A stretch of 49,009 nucleotides of DNA. It comes from JAGVXH01 sp043810285 (GTDB lineage: Archaea > Nanobdellota > Nanobdellia > Pacearchaeales > GW2011-AR1). The notes below the pieces were generated by a model. It had not been told where the DNA came from. It was given only the letters and a program-made list of their open reading frames with translations, and did no database searches. The stretch's first letter is position 1, and every line of letters starts with the position of its first letter. The stretch is from assembly GCA_043810285.1 (NCBI GenBank), contig JBDROH010000019.1:1-49009 (forward strand). Direction: 5' to 3'. A program made the translations under genes and the position numbers. This document shows positions 32,797 through 41,629 of the stretch, one piece after another.

Positions 32797-33993
32797 ATGG
32801 TAAAATTCGCACATTTGGCTGATTGTCATCTTGGGGGGTGGAGGCAGGAGGAACTACAAAAATTGAATTTTCAATCATTTCAAAAGATCATCGAAAGGTG
32901 TATTCAAGAAAATGTGGACTTCGTTTTAATTTCAGGGGATTTGTTTGATTCTGCGTATCCCCCTATAGAAATTCTTAAAGATTCATTTGCTGAATTTAAA
33001 AAACTCCACGACGCTAAAATCCCTGTTTATTTAATCGCAGGTTCTCACGATTTTTCTGCATCTGGAAAAACTTTTTTAGACGTTTTAGAGAAGGCAGGTT
33101 TTTGTAAAAATATAGAAAACTGGGTGGTGGAAGAAGATGAAAGGATTAGGTTAAAACCTCATATGCATAAAGATATCGCAATCTATGGGTATCCGGGGAG
33201 AAAATCTGGAATGGAAATTGAAGATTTAAGGAAGGTGTATTTTGATGGAATTCATCCGTTTACAATTTTTATGGTTCACACTACTGTCAAGGATGTCGTC
33301 GGTACAATTCCTATGGAGTCGATAGAAAAACAAAAACTTCCTTTAGCAAATTACTACGCAATGGGACATATTCATCAACGGTTTAAAACTCACGAGGCGA
33401 ATTCATATTATGTTTATCCAGGACCAACATTTCCAAATAATTTCCAAGAACTCGCTGATTTAAACTATGGCGGTTTTCAACTAGTCGAAGTTACTGGCGG
33501 CAATATAAAAACTCAGAACATTCAAATTCCTCTTAAAGAAGTTGCGTATATCTGTATAGAAATAACAGATGGATTGACTGCTACACAAAAAATAATTTCT
33601 GAGTTAGACAAGCTTAACCTTAACGATAAAATCGTTCTTCTAAAATTAACAGGTATTCTTACGCAAGGAAAAACTGGAGATATACATTTCAATGAGATAG
33701 AAGAATTCATAAGAAAAAAGAAAGCATACGTTTTTTTAAGGAATATTTCATCCGTTCAGATCCGGGAGATTGGTTTTGAAACAACATTACTTCCAATGGA
33801 AAATGTGGAGAATGTAGAACTAAGAATTATGGGAGAATATTCACAAAAAAATCCTGGAGACTTCATAAAATATCTACCTCAACTAATGACTGCTCTCTCA
33901 ATAGAAAAAAATGAAGATGAAAAATCTTTTCTCTTCGAAGATAGACTTCTTTCTGAATTAAAAACTATACTTAAACTTTCGGAGATAATCTGA
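32797..33993 (+). CDS. mre11: DNA double-strand break repair nuclease Mre11
   Basis: 398 residues. Phosphoesterase motifs: DCHLG (Asp9, His11), GDLFD (Asp48), GSHD (82-85), MVHTT and GHIHQ. The third motif is usually GNHD with a metal-binding Asn; here it is Ser83. The C-terminal part carries the capping domain and a Rad50-binding helix. It processes DNA ends with Rad50. The Rad50 ATG overlaps its stop (TGATG). A TTTATATA promoter element near 32746-32754 and an AGGAGA ribosome-binding site precede it. No HerA/NurA genes are adjacent. Confidence 0.95.
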   Translation: MVKFAHLADCHLGGWRQEELQKLNFQSFQKIIERCIQENVDFVLISGDLFDSAYPPIEILKDSFAEFKKLHDAKIPVYLIAGSHDFSASGKTFLDVLEKAGFCKNIENWVVEEDERIRLKPHMHKDIAIYGYPGRKSGMEIEDLRKVYFDGIHPFTIFMVHTTVKDVVGTIPMESIEKQKLPLANYYAMGHIHQRFKTHEANSYYVYPGPTFPNNFQELADLNYGGFQLVEVTGGNIKTQNIQIPLKEVAYICIEITDGLTATQKIISELDKLNLNDKIVLLKLTGILTQGKTGDIHFNEIEEFIRKKKAYVFLRNISSVQIREIGFETTLLPMENVENVELRIMGEYSQKNPGDFIKYLPQLMTALSIEKNEDEKSFLFEDRLLSELKTILKLSEII

Positions 33994-36044
33994 TGATATT
34001 TAAAAAACTCCATCTACAAAATATCCGAAGCTATGAGGACTTAAAAATTGAGTTCCCTCAAGGTTCTGTTCTTTTGGCAGGAGATATAGGTTCTGGAAAA
34101 ACTTCTATACTTCTTGGACTTCAATTTGCATTATTTGGATTACAGCCTGGACAAAAAGGTGCATCTATCTTACGAAATGGAACTGAAAATGCATATGCGT
34201 GTTTAGAAATCGTTATCGATGATGAGACTATAACCTTAGAAAGAACAATAAAGAAAAGTAAAAGTGGCGGTATAACTCAAGATTCAAATGTTATCACCGT
34301 CGGCACAATTAGAGAAGAGCTCTCAACTTCTGAGATGAAAGATAGAGTCATCCGTCTTTTAAATTATCCAAAGGAATTCGTAAAAAAATCTAATCTTTTA
34401 TACAAATTTACCGTTTATACTCCTCAAGAAGAAATGAAATCAATTATCCAAGAAAGACCTGAAATTCGACTTGATACTCTACGGCACATTTTCGGAATTG
34501 ATAGATATAAAAGAATCAAAGAGAATTCTCAGATCCTCTTACAAAAGATTAAGGAAGCAACAAAAATAAAAGAAGTCCTCGCATCTGAGCTTAATCTTTT
34601 GAAGGAAAAATTCACGTTAGAAAATGAGAAGAAAATAATTCTTTCAAGAGAGAGAAATAATCTAAACTTAGAATATAGAGTATTATCTAGTAAAAAACAA
34701 GAGCTCGAAGAAAAATTAAGTGCTACACAGAAATTCATTGAAGAAAAAAGGGAAATAGATTCAAAAGTTGAAAAACTTCAAATTCTTGTTCAGGGAAAAA
34801 AAGATTTAGAATCTAGAATGAAAAAAGAGATAATGCTTATGCAAAAACAAATTCATGAGAAAATTGATTTTTCTGAAGAAAGACTTCGTGCAGTTTTAGA
34901 ACTTTTAGAGAAACATAACAGACGTCTCGAAGAGAAAAATTCGCAATTCCTTGTGATTTCTTCGCAAATTTCAGTTCTTGATTCAAGGAAAGAAAGTCCT
35001 TCAAGATTGAAGGAAAATATAAGGTCTCTAGAAAATTGTCCAACATGTTTTCAAACTGTAAGTCAAGAACATAAGGATAAAATCACAAAAAGAACACAAT
35101 TTGAAATGGAGGAAATTGATCGAGAACTTATGCAAAAAATTCAAGAGAAACAAATTCTTGTTAAGGAAGTAGAAAAAGAAAGAGAATTAGTTAAGGGATA
35201 CGAATTAGATAAAAATAATTTTCAGCAAGATAAAATAAAATTTGAACATCAAAAGATTATTGAAATAAAAATCAAAAGTGATGCATTTGTTTTGGATAGA
35301 GTATCTAATGAGATTAATATCTTGCAAGAGCAAATTGAGCAAATGAAAATAAAGGCAGAATCTTTTTCACAATTCCAAAAGTTATTCGAGGATACAAAGT
35401 ATAAATCCCAAAAGATTAATGATGAAACTCAGATAAAAGAAATTTCATTTGCTACAAAAAATAAAGAATTAGAAATATTGAAGAATAGATTGGAAGAACT
35501 TCTAATGGAGATTCAAGGCAAGGAAAAAATCCGTGAAGATATTAATTATCTTAGAAAGTTGCAAGATTGGATTGAGGAGAAATTTATTGCGATGATAAAT
35601 CTAACTGAGAAAAATGTTATGATGAAACTTTTAAATGAATTCTCTTCAATTTTTAGTGAATGGTTTTCGATGTTGGTCTCTGATTCGTTATCTGTCAGAT
35701 TGGATGAAGATTTTACTCCTGTGATTTCCAACCAAGATTATGAAATAGAGTATGATTTTCTTTCAGGAGGTGAAAGAACTGCAATCGCATTAGCTTATAG
35801 ATTGGCTCTAAATCAGGTTCTAAATTCTATGTTATCCAAAATCAAGACAAAGGATTTAGTTATTCTTGACGAACCCACTGATGGATTTGCAACAGAACAA
35901 ATAGATAAAATGCGGGACATTTTTGATCAACTTAAAGCCGAGCAGATAATTTTAGTAAGTCACGAACAGAAAATAGAGGGTTTTGTAGACCACGTGATAC
36001 ATGTTAGGAAGGATGGGGTTTCTAGGGTGGAGCCGGCTCAATAG
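33993..36044 (+). CDS. rad50: DNA double-strand break repair ATPase Rad50
   Basis: 683 residues, shorter than the ~850-900 common in archaea. Walker A GDIGSGKTS at 30-38, Q-loop at about 145 (TPQEEM), zinc hook CPTC at 349-352, signature FLSGGER at 589-595, and Walker B LVILDEPTD at 622-630. Coiled-coil arms run from about 170-345 and 355-535, some 175 residues each, so the arms are short. All catalytic parts are intact. It forms the Mre11-Rad50 complex with the overlapping gene upstream. Confidence 0.96.
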   Translation: MIFKKLHLQNIRSYEDLKIEFPQGSVLLAGDIGSGKTSILLGLQFALFGLQPGQKGASILRNGTENAYACLEIVIDDETITLERTIKKSKSGGITQDSNVITVGTIREELSTSEMKDRVIRLLNYPKEFVKKSNLLYKFTVYTPQEEMKSIIQERPEIRLDTLRHIFGIDRYKRIKENSQILLQKIKEATKIKEVLASELNLLKEKFTLENEKKIILSRERNNLNLEYRVLSSKKQELEEKLSATQKFIEEKREIDSKVEKLQILVQGKKDLESRMKKEIMLMQKQIHEKIDFSEERLRAVLELLEKHNRRLEEKNSQFLVISSQISVLDSRKESPSRLKENIRSLENCPTCFQTVSQEHKDKITKRTQFEMEEIDRELMQKIQEKQILVKEVEKERELVKGYELDKNNFQQDKIKFEHQKIIEIKIKSDAFVLDRVSNEINILQEQIEQMKIKAESFSQFQKLFEDTKYKSQKINDETQIKEISFATKNKELEILKNRLEELLMEIQGKEKIREDINYLRKLQDWIEEKFIAMINLTEKNVMMKLLNEFSSIFSEWFSMLVSDSLSVRLDEDFTPVISNQDYEIEYDFLSGGERTAIALAYRLALNQVLNSMLSKIKTKDLVILDEPTDGFATEQIDKMRDIFDQLKAEQIILVSHEQKIEGFVDHVIHVRKDGVSRVEPAQ

Positions 36045-36050
36045 AAACCC

Positions 36051-36058
36051 TTTTAAAT
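36051..36058 (+). promoter_or_regulatory. TATA box of rpo11
   Basis: TTTTAAAT is centred 25 nt before the ATG at 36079. It lies just after the rad50 stop, and supports starting rpo11 at 36079 rather than at 36001 within rad50. Confidence 0.5.
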
Positions 36059-36078
36059 CAAATTTCTCCAGTATATTT

Positions 36079-36333
36079 ATGGAAATCAAAATTCTAAAAG
36101 ATGAAAAGAACGAATTGGATGTTGAAATCGGTAGTCTGACAATCGCGGAAGTTCTTAGAGTTTATCTTAATAAATCTGGAGCAAAATTGGCAGCTTGGAG
36201 AAGAGACCATCCAACTAAGAATCCTGTTCTGCATATCGAAGGAGATAATCCAAAAAAGATTTTAAAAAGTGCAATCGCAATGCTCGAAAAAGAAATTGAT
36301 GATGCCGTAGATGAGTTCAAGAAATTGAAATAG
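36079..36333 (+). CDS. rpo11: DNA-directed RNA polymerase subunit L (Rpo11)
   Basis: 84 residues. EIKILKDEKNELDVEIG, then the LTIAEVLRVYLNK helix and HPTKNPVLHIEG is the RpoL/Rpb11 alpha-motif fold; a C-terminal helix (AIAMLEKEIDDAVDEFKKL) follows. It pairs with Rpo3 to form the assembly platform of archaeal RNA polymerase. The start is set by family length and TATA spacing; the frame open upstream lies inside rad50. Confidence 0.93.
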   Translation: MEIKILKDEKNELDVEIGSLTIAEVLRVYLNKSGAKLAAWRRDHPTKNPVLHIEGDNPKKILKSAIAMLEKEIDDAVDEFKKLK

Positions 36334-36339
36334 TTCTAA

Positions 36340-36549
36340 TTAAATAACCCACTTAATTCCTTTGAATTTGTGTTTTGTAGAAATCAAAACCAAATCAACT
36401 ATCCACCAAACTCCAAATCCGCCAAAAGTAATTAACTTTAAGATTCCGGTTCCAACCTTACCCATGATAAATCTATCAACACCAAATTGTCCAAAAACTG
36501 CAGACATAACCAAAACTAGGACCCAATTAACACGCCTCTCTTTCACCAT
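36340..36549 (-). CDS. TM2-domain membrane protein
   Basis: 69 residues. Two membrane helices flank the TM2 signature: VMSAVFGQFGVDRFIMGKVGTGILKLITFGGFGVWWIVDLVLI, with GVDRFIMGKVG and GGFGVWWIVDL as the conserved turn and second helix. Function of TM2 proteins in archaea is unknown. It is divergent from radB and appears to share one central TATA box with it. Confidence 0.88.
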   Translation of the reverse strand: MVKERRVNWVLVLVMSAVFGQFGVDRFIMGKVGTGILKLITFGGFGVWWIVDLVLISTKHKFKGIKWVI

Positions 36550-36568
36550 ATAATCTCATGCTTTTAGA

Positions 36569-36578
36569 TTATATAAAT
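36569..36578. promoter_or_regulatory. TATA box shared by the divergent TM2 gene and radB
   Basis: TTATATAAAT is centred at about 36573.5, which is 24.5 nt from the TM2 ATG (36549, minus) and 28.5 nt from the radB ATG (36602, plus). No second TATA-like element of equal quality is seen in the 52-base gap. Confidence 0.55.
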
Positions 36579-36601
36579 CCTTTTAACTACTGAAAAATTA
36601 A

Positions 36602-37348
36602 ATGTATATGATTACCGAGAAAAAAATCTCAGCAGGTTCATTTGAATTGAATAAATTTCTAGCAGGAGGCTATGAATCAGATATCATTACAACCCTTTAT
36701 GGTTCGGGGGGTTCAGGGAAATCAAATTTTTGTATACTCGTAGCGACATCACAGGCACGAAAAGGGAACAAGATAATTTTTATAGACACCGAAGGAGGTT
36801 TTTCTTCGGATAGGTTTAAACAGATTCATCAAGGAACGAAAGAAGAAATTGAAAAAGATTTACAAAACATTTTATTACTGAAACCGACCTCTTTCGCTGA
36901 ACAGGAAAAGGATTTTCAAAAGCTATTATTTCACGTAAAACGGGGGGATGTTTCTTTAATCATAATAGATTCTATTGCTATGCTTTACCGGCTCGAACTT
37001 GGCGACGCAATAACTTCGAAAGATAATGAGAAAATTTCTGAAGTTAATCGGAAACTCGCAAAGCAATTAAGGTCGTTAAACGAAATTGCGAGGAAACAAA
37101 ACATTCCAGTTATTGTTACAAATCAGGTTTACTCGACATTCACTCAAAATAGCGATGACCAAAATTTTGAAAGAAAAGTTTCAATGGTCGGTGGTGACCT
37201 TCTCAAATATTGGAGTAAGTGTTTAATTGAACTTCAAGAATTCGGGGGAAAAAGAAAAATCGTCCTCAGAAAACATCGGAGTTTGCCAGTTAAGGAATTG
37301 GTATTTGAAATTGTGAATGAGGGGATTCGGAAGCGGGGAATTTTTTAG
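36602..37348 (+). CDS. radB: DNA repair and recombination protein RadB
   Basis: 248 residues, a single RecA core without the N-terminal helix-hairpin-helix of RadA. SAGSFELNKFLAGGYESDIITTLYGSGGSGKSN contains Walker A (34-41); IIFIDTEGGF and LIIIDSIAMLYR (Walker B) follow; the loop NQVYSTF is typical of RadB/RadA. RadB is a RadA paralogue thought to help recombination in archaea. The ATG at 36602 is preferred over 36608 by the TATA spacing. Confidence 0.93.
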   Translation: MYMITEKKISAGSFELNKFLAGGYESDIITTLYGSGGSGKSNFCILVATSQARKGNKIIFIDTEGGFSSDRFKQIHQGTKEEIEKDLQNILLLKPTSFAEQEKDFQKLLFHVKRGDVSLIIIDSIAMLYRLELGDAITSKDNEKISEVNRKLAKQLRSLNEIARKQNIPVIVTNQVYSTFTQNSDDQNFERKVSMVGGDLLKYWSKCLIELQEFGGKRKIVLRKHRSLPVKELVFEIVNEGIRKRGIF

Positions 37349-37374
37349 ATATATACGTTATGAGGTAATAATCC

Positions 37375-37383
37375 TTATAAATT
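37375..37383 (+). promoter_or_regulatory. TATA box of the meso-DAP dehydrogenase gene
   Basis: TTATAAATT is centred about 25 nt before the ATG at 37403, which therefore is the likely start of a leaderless mRNA. Confidence 0.55.
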
Positions 37384-37402
37384 GGGTTCTTTTTGTTTTT
37401 CA

Positions 37403-38407
37403 ATGGTAGATATGACGAAGATAGCAATTATAGGTTATGGGAATATAGGTCGAAGCGTGTATAAGGCAATTGAAAGAAATCCCGACACAACTCTTGTTGG
37501 AATAGTTTCAAGAAATCCGTCTCGTGTTAGAAATGAAGTTAGTAATACAACAAATATTTATTCTACGCAATTAGTTTTAAAGGGGTATGAAGTAGTTCCT
37601 GCAGATGTAGCTATTTTATGTGGTGGTTCGAAAAAAGATTTGCCAGTACAAGGCCCTGCTTTTGCTGAATTTTTTAACACAGTAGATAGTTTTGATACTC
37701 ACTCAAATATCTCACAATATTTTGCAGACATGCAAGAAGTTGCAAAAAATTATAGACACACTTCGATAGTTTGTGCAGGATGGGATCCTGGGACGTTTTC
37801 AGTAAATAGAATTTTAGCAGATACATTTATTCCAGGATGTGTCCCAAAAGGATTTTATGGGTTGGGTCCGAAAGGCGGATTAAGCATGGGGCATTCTGAT
37901 GCTGTAAGGAGTATAAAGGGAGTTTTGGATGCAAGGCAGTATACTCACGCAATCCCTGAAGCTATAGCAAGAATTAGAAATGGAGAGAATTCTTTATTGA
38001 AACCTGAGGAGATGCACACTAGAGAAGTCTATGTAGTTGCAAAGGAAAATGCGAATAGGAGAAAAATAGAAAATGAAATAAGAAATATGCCTACCTATTT
38101 TGCGAATCATGATGTAACGATAAATTTCGTTTCTCAAGAAGAACTCAATAAAAATCACCAGGGTATGCCTCATGATGGGAAAGTTATTGCGGTTGGGAAA
38201 ACGACAGATAATAATAAGGCAACTATAGAATATTCTAATACTTGGGAAAGTAATCCTGAAGCAACGGCGAATATTTTGGTTGCTTGTGCCCGGGCCGCAA
38301 AAAAACTTAATCTTGAAGGAAGGACTGGTGCTTTCACAATGGCGGATCTTGCTCCATCGGATTTGAGTCCCAGATCTCGAGAAGATCTTTTGAAAAATTT
38401 TATGTAA
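37403..38407 (+). CDS. ddh: meso-Diaminopimelate D-dehydrogenase
   Basis: 334 residues from the ATG at 37403. A Rossmann start (KIAIIGYGNIGRSV), the CGGS motif (AILCGGSKKDLPVQGP), the FNTVDSFDTH substrate-site segment, AGWDPGTFSVNR and LSMGHSDAVR all match Ddh. The enzyme makes meso-diaminopimelate from tetrahydrodipicolinate with NADPH and ammonia, linking lysine and, in bacteria, cell wall. No other lysine-pathway gene lies in the window, so the role here is open. The gene stands alone behind its own TATA box. Confidence 0.93.
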   Translation: MVDMTKIAIIGYGNIGRSVYKAIERNPDTTLVGIVSRNPSRVRNEVSNTTNIYSTQLVLKGYEVVPADVAILCGGSKKDLPVQGPAFAEFFNTVDSFDTHSNISQYFADMQEVAKNYRHTSIVCAGWDPGTFSVNRILADTFIPGCVPKGFYGLGPKGGLSMGHSDAVRSIKGVLDARQYTHAIPEAIARIRNGENSLLKPEEMHTREVYVVAKENANRRKIENEIRNMPTYFANHDVTINFVSQEELNKNHQGMPHDGKVIAVGKTTDNNKATIEYSNTWESNPEATANILVACARAAKKLNLEGRTGAFTMADLAPSDLSPRSREDLLKNFM

Positions 38408-38459
38408 TATGGCTAGATTTATCCTACCTCCAGAAATAGAATCATCTTGAATGAATTTT

Positions 38460-39320
38460 TTAGATGTTTGGAATTTCTACAAGGGAGACTAATTTTTTAA
38501 TAATTTCTAATTTTTGTTTTTTCAAATAATGACGAACTGCTTTATCTCCTACAATGAGTGACTGGTGAGGTTCATAATCGTAGCTTATAGCAGGCCCAAA
38601 TGTTAGTCCTCTTTGTATTGGAGAAAAAATATCGATATAAATCCCTTCCGGCCGATTATTTTTAAGAAGTGCATATTTTCCTTTTTGTAGAAGACTAATA
38701 ATTTTTTTTACTGTATTATTTGATTTGTATTCAGAAATTTTTAAAAACTCATTAATGAAATTGTCCAAGTGTAAATTAGTTTCGGCATTTTTCCATCCAT
38801 CGCTTTTTCTAAAAATTTTTAAATTAAATGTAACTGCCTCCACAGATCTTTCAGGCATCCGAATAGAATAAGTAATTGGTTGTAACCTCCCTAAAAAGAT
38901 ACTCCCTTCTTCATATTTTTTATGGAAAACTCCAGAAAAATTGCAACCCGCACTATTCTCTAAAATTAATTGACCAGAATATTTTGAAAGATTGATAAAA
39001 AATTTCTCGATACTTTTTATTTTTTTGCTGGCTTCAGAACCATAATGATAAAATGTGTAATCTAAGAAATTATTTTCTAGTTGCACTTTTTTATCCATTA
39101 AATTTCTAGCATATTTAACTGACTCATTTAAGTTTTTCCTATCTGACTCAAGACAGTTTTCATCATACTTGATTCTTTGAGCTTCTTTTGAAATCCTTAA
39201 ATCTTCCTCTAAAATAGTTTTAACTTTTTCTTCTAATTCTGCAGACTTGCTTTTTCCTATTAAATTCAAAATTAGATTATCCTTATAAAAATTATTATAC
39301 TCTAACGTATATCTCTTCAT
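38460..39320 (-). CDS. Hypothetical protein translated after topoisomerase I
   Basis: 286 residues, no signal peptide or membrane helix. The first half is helical and charged (SAELEEKVKTILEEDLRISKEAQRIKY ...), with coiled-coil character at about 25-90. The second half is a mix of strands (GSIFLGRLQPITYSIRMPE; PEGIYIDIFSPIQRGLTFGPAISYDYEPHQSL). I do not recognise a family. Its ATG overlaps the topA stop (ATGA), so it is made with topoisomerase I; a DNA-related role would be a guess. Confidence 0.75.
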   Translation of the reverse strand: MKRYTLEYNNFYKDNLILNLIGKSKSAELEEKVKTILEEDLRISKEAQRIKYDENCLESDRKNLNESVKYARNLMDKKVQLENNFLDYTFYHYGSEASKKIKSIEKFFINLSKYSGQLILENSAGCNFSGVFHKKYEEGSIFLGRLQPITYSIRMPERSVEAVTFNLKIFRKSDGWKNAETNLHLDNFINEFLKISEYKSNNTVKKIISLLQKGKYALLKNNRPEGIYIDIFSPIQRGLTFGPAISYDYEPHQSLIVGDKAVRHYLKKQKLEIIKKLVSLVEIPNI

Positions 39321-41527
39321 TTCTTAATTTTCTTTTTCTTCACCAATTCCTTCTTTTCTTCCTTGCCATGATCCACAACTTTCCCATCTACAAATTCAAT
39401 CTCTCCACTAGCTAGTTTAGCTTTGAACTCTGCTTTCTTCTTCATAGCTTCTTCATTTGTTTTACATTCTGGATTAAAGCAAAATCTCCAAGGAGCACCG
39501 CCTTTCTTGAAGGCAGCAACTTTCGGAAAACCACATTCATCACATACTTCTAAAGCTCCCTCTTCCAAGCCTGCTTCTTCTGAAGCTTTCTTAGATATTC
39601 GAGCAGGTTTCATCATTCCTCTAGGTGGCAACGAATAAATTGTCTTACATTCGGGATAAGCATCACACGAAACAAAATACCTCGAATATCTTTTCCCATA
39701 CATGATTCGCAATTTTCCTTTATGACAAACCGGACATTCGGACATCGTGTTCGCTTCTCTCTCTTGCTCCCAAACAACAGCGTTTGCATCTGCTAAACAT
39801 TTCCCCATTGCATCCAAGTTTTCATTCATACTTTTAGCAATTTTGCTAACTGCCTCTTTAGCTTCATTTAAAATTTCTTCTTCTTGTTCTTTAAAATCTT
39901 TTTTCGAAACTTCAATTTTTTCTAACTCTTTCGTCATTTTTTTAGTCATCTTCTCATCTAAGATAATCGGCGAATATTTTTCCAATGTTTCAACCAGACG
40001 CATTCCTAATTCTGTAACTTCAATACTTTTCTCTCGAGCATAACCTCTTGAATAAAGTGTTTCAACAATCTCGGACCTCGTGGCTTTAGTCCCAAGTCCT
40101 CTTTTCTCAAGTTCTTTTACAAGCGAAGCTGCAGAATATCTTCTAGGGGGCTGGGTTTCTTTTTCTTCTGTTCGAATTTCTAAAACATCTACTTCCCCTT
40201 CTACCGTTGGGACTTTTGATTCTTTAATCGAACTTGGGTAAACATTCATCCAACCCTTATCTTTAATCTGTACACCTTTTGCCCCGAAATCCAAACCATT
40301 AACAATTACATTAATTTTTTTGTTCTCAACTTTTACAGGATTACAAAAACACGAAATAAATCTCTTTACGATTAAATCATAAATCTTCTTATCAACTTCA
40401 GAAATTTTCTTAATCTCTCCAGTGGGATAAATTGCTGGATGTGCTGGGTCAGTTTTCTTTCCCTCCGTCGGAATCTTATTTACGGCATATTTAACTTGCG
40501 TAGTATATTTTTTTAACATCTTCAAAATTTTGTCATAACCAATTGCAGGAGGGTATTTCTGACTCGAAGTTCTTGGATATGAAATCATTCCCATAAGATA
40601 AAGTTTCTGTGCAACCTTCAAGGTTTGTGATGGAGTGAACCCGTTATTTCTGTAAGCTTCTGTTTGTAATGTTGTTAAATCAAAAGGAACTGGAGCCGCG
40701 ACAATTTCTTCTTTTATCGTCGTAGTCGCATCTCCTTTCTTCCCTTGCAGATATTTAAATTTTAAAAGTTCACTTTTCTCAAAAATATCCCTTGGATGCC
40801 TAACGTCTACCTTTTGATTCTTAATATCTTTAACCTGCAAAAAAATCTGCCAATAAGGTTCTGACTTAAATTCATTAATCTCTTTTTCTCTATCTGCAAT
40901 AATTTTTAAGGCAGGACCTTGGACTCGCCCAATAGATAAAATTCTGAATGTTCCCGTCGAAGATAATGCCTTCATCAAACCCCTAGATAAATTAATCCCA
41001 TAAAACCAGTCAATATAATGTCGTGTCTCTCCAGCAATCGCAGCCCCCCAATTTAATGTCGGTAGCAGAGCTGCAAAACTTTCGTCTAGTGCTTCTTTAG
41101 TTAAAGAAGAAAATTTCATTCTCTTGGCATCCTTTTGATTACAAATAAATCTTATAATGTTCCAACCGATAACTTCTCCTTCAACATCAAAGTCTGTTGC
41201 TACGATAAACTCGTCGGCTTCCTTCGCTAGTTTTTTTAATGTTGTTAAATATTTTTTTGTAAAAGCTCCACGTCCTTTCTGGTATGCTGGTTGCCACTCA
41301 ACTTCAAAATTTGGAAATGGTCCTCTTTTCGCAATCTGTTGAATTCCAAATAAATGACCGACCGCACACCCGACAATATATTTTCTAGCCCCTTTATAGA
41401 ATTCATAATAATTAATTCCATCTTTTGTTATAATTTTCTCGTCGGTTGCACCACTTAATGCTGCCGCTATTTTTTCTGCTGCTGCTGGTTTCTCCGTAAT
41501 GATTAATGTGGTATTTTCCTTTGTCAT
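39317..41527 (-). CDS. topA: DNA topoisomerase I (type IA)
   Basis: 736 residues. Toprim domain at the N-terminus (LIITEKPAAAEKIAAAL; acidic TDFDVEGE at 111-118). Catalytic Tyr317 lies in MISYPRTSSQKYP. The C-terminal region has two zinc modules: CPVC...CDAYPEC and CDECG...CFNPEC. It ends in a Lys-rich tail. It relaxes negative supercoils; there is no reverse-gyrase helicase domain, which argues against a hyperthermophile. The hypothetical gene 38460-39320 overlaps its stop. Confidence 0.96.
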   Translation of the reverse strand: MTKENTTLIITEKPAAAEKIAAALSGATDEKIITKDGINYYEFYKGARKYIVGCAVGHLFGIQQIAKRGPFPNFEVEWQPAYQKGRGAFTKKYLTTLKKLAKEADEFIVATDFDVEGEVIGWNIIRFICNQKDAKRMKFSSLTKEALDESFAALLPTLNWGAAIAGETRHYIDWFYGINLSRGLMKALSSTGTFRILSIGRVQGPALKIIADREKEINEFKSEPYWQIFLQVKDIKNQKVDVRHPRDIFEKSELLKFKYLQGKKGDATTTIKEEIVAAPVPFDLTTLQTEAYRNNGFTPSQTLKVAQKLYLMGMISYPRTSSQKYPPAIGYDKILKMLKKYTTQVKYAVNKIPTEGKKTDPAHPAIYPTGEIKKISEVDKKIYDLIVKRFISCFCNPVKVENKKINVIVNGLDFGAKGVQIKDKGWMNVYPSSIKESKVPTVEGEVDVLEIRTEEKETQPPRRYSAASLVKELEKRGLGTKATRSEIVETLYSRGYAREKSIEVTELGMRLVETLEKYSPIILDEKMTKKMTKELEKIEVSKKDFKEQEEEILNEAKEAVSKIAKSMNENLDAMGKCLADANAVVWEQEREANTMSECPVCHKGKLRIMYGKRYSRYFVSCDAYPECKTIYSLPPRGMMKPARISKKASEEAGLEEGALEVCDECGFPKVAAFKKGGAPWRFCFNPECKTNEEAMKKKAEFKAKLASGEIEFVDGKVVDHGKEEKKELVKKKKIKK

Positions 41528-41629
41528 AATTAAATGTTGTCAGGGGGCTTTTTATATTTTCATACTAGCTTCTGTTTGATAGATTTTATTATAATCAAAA
41601 TATTTTATTGACAACCCATCTAGAAATAA

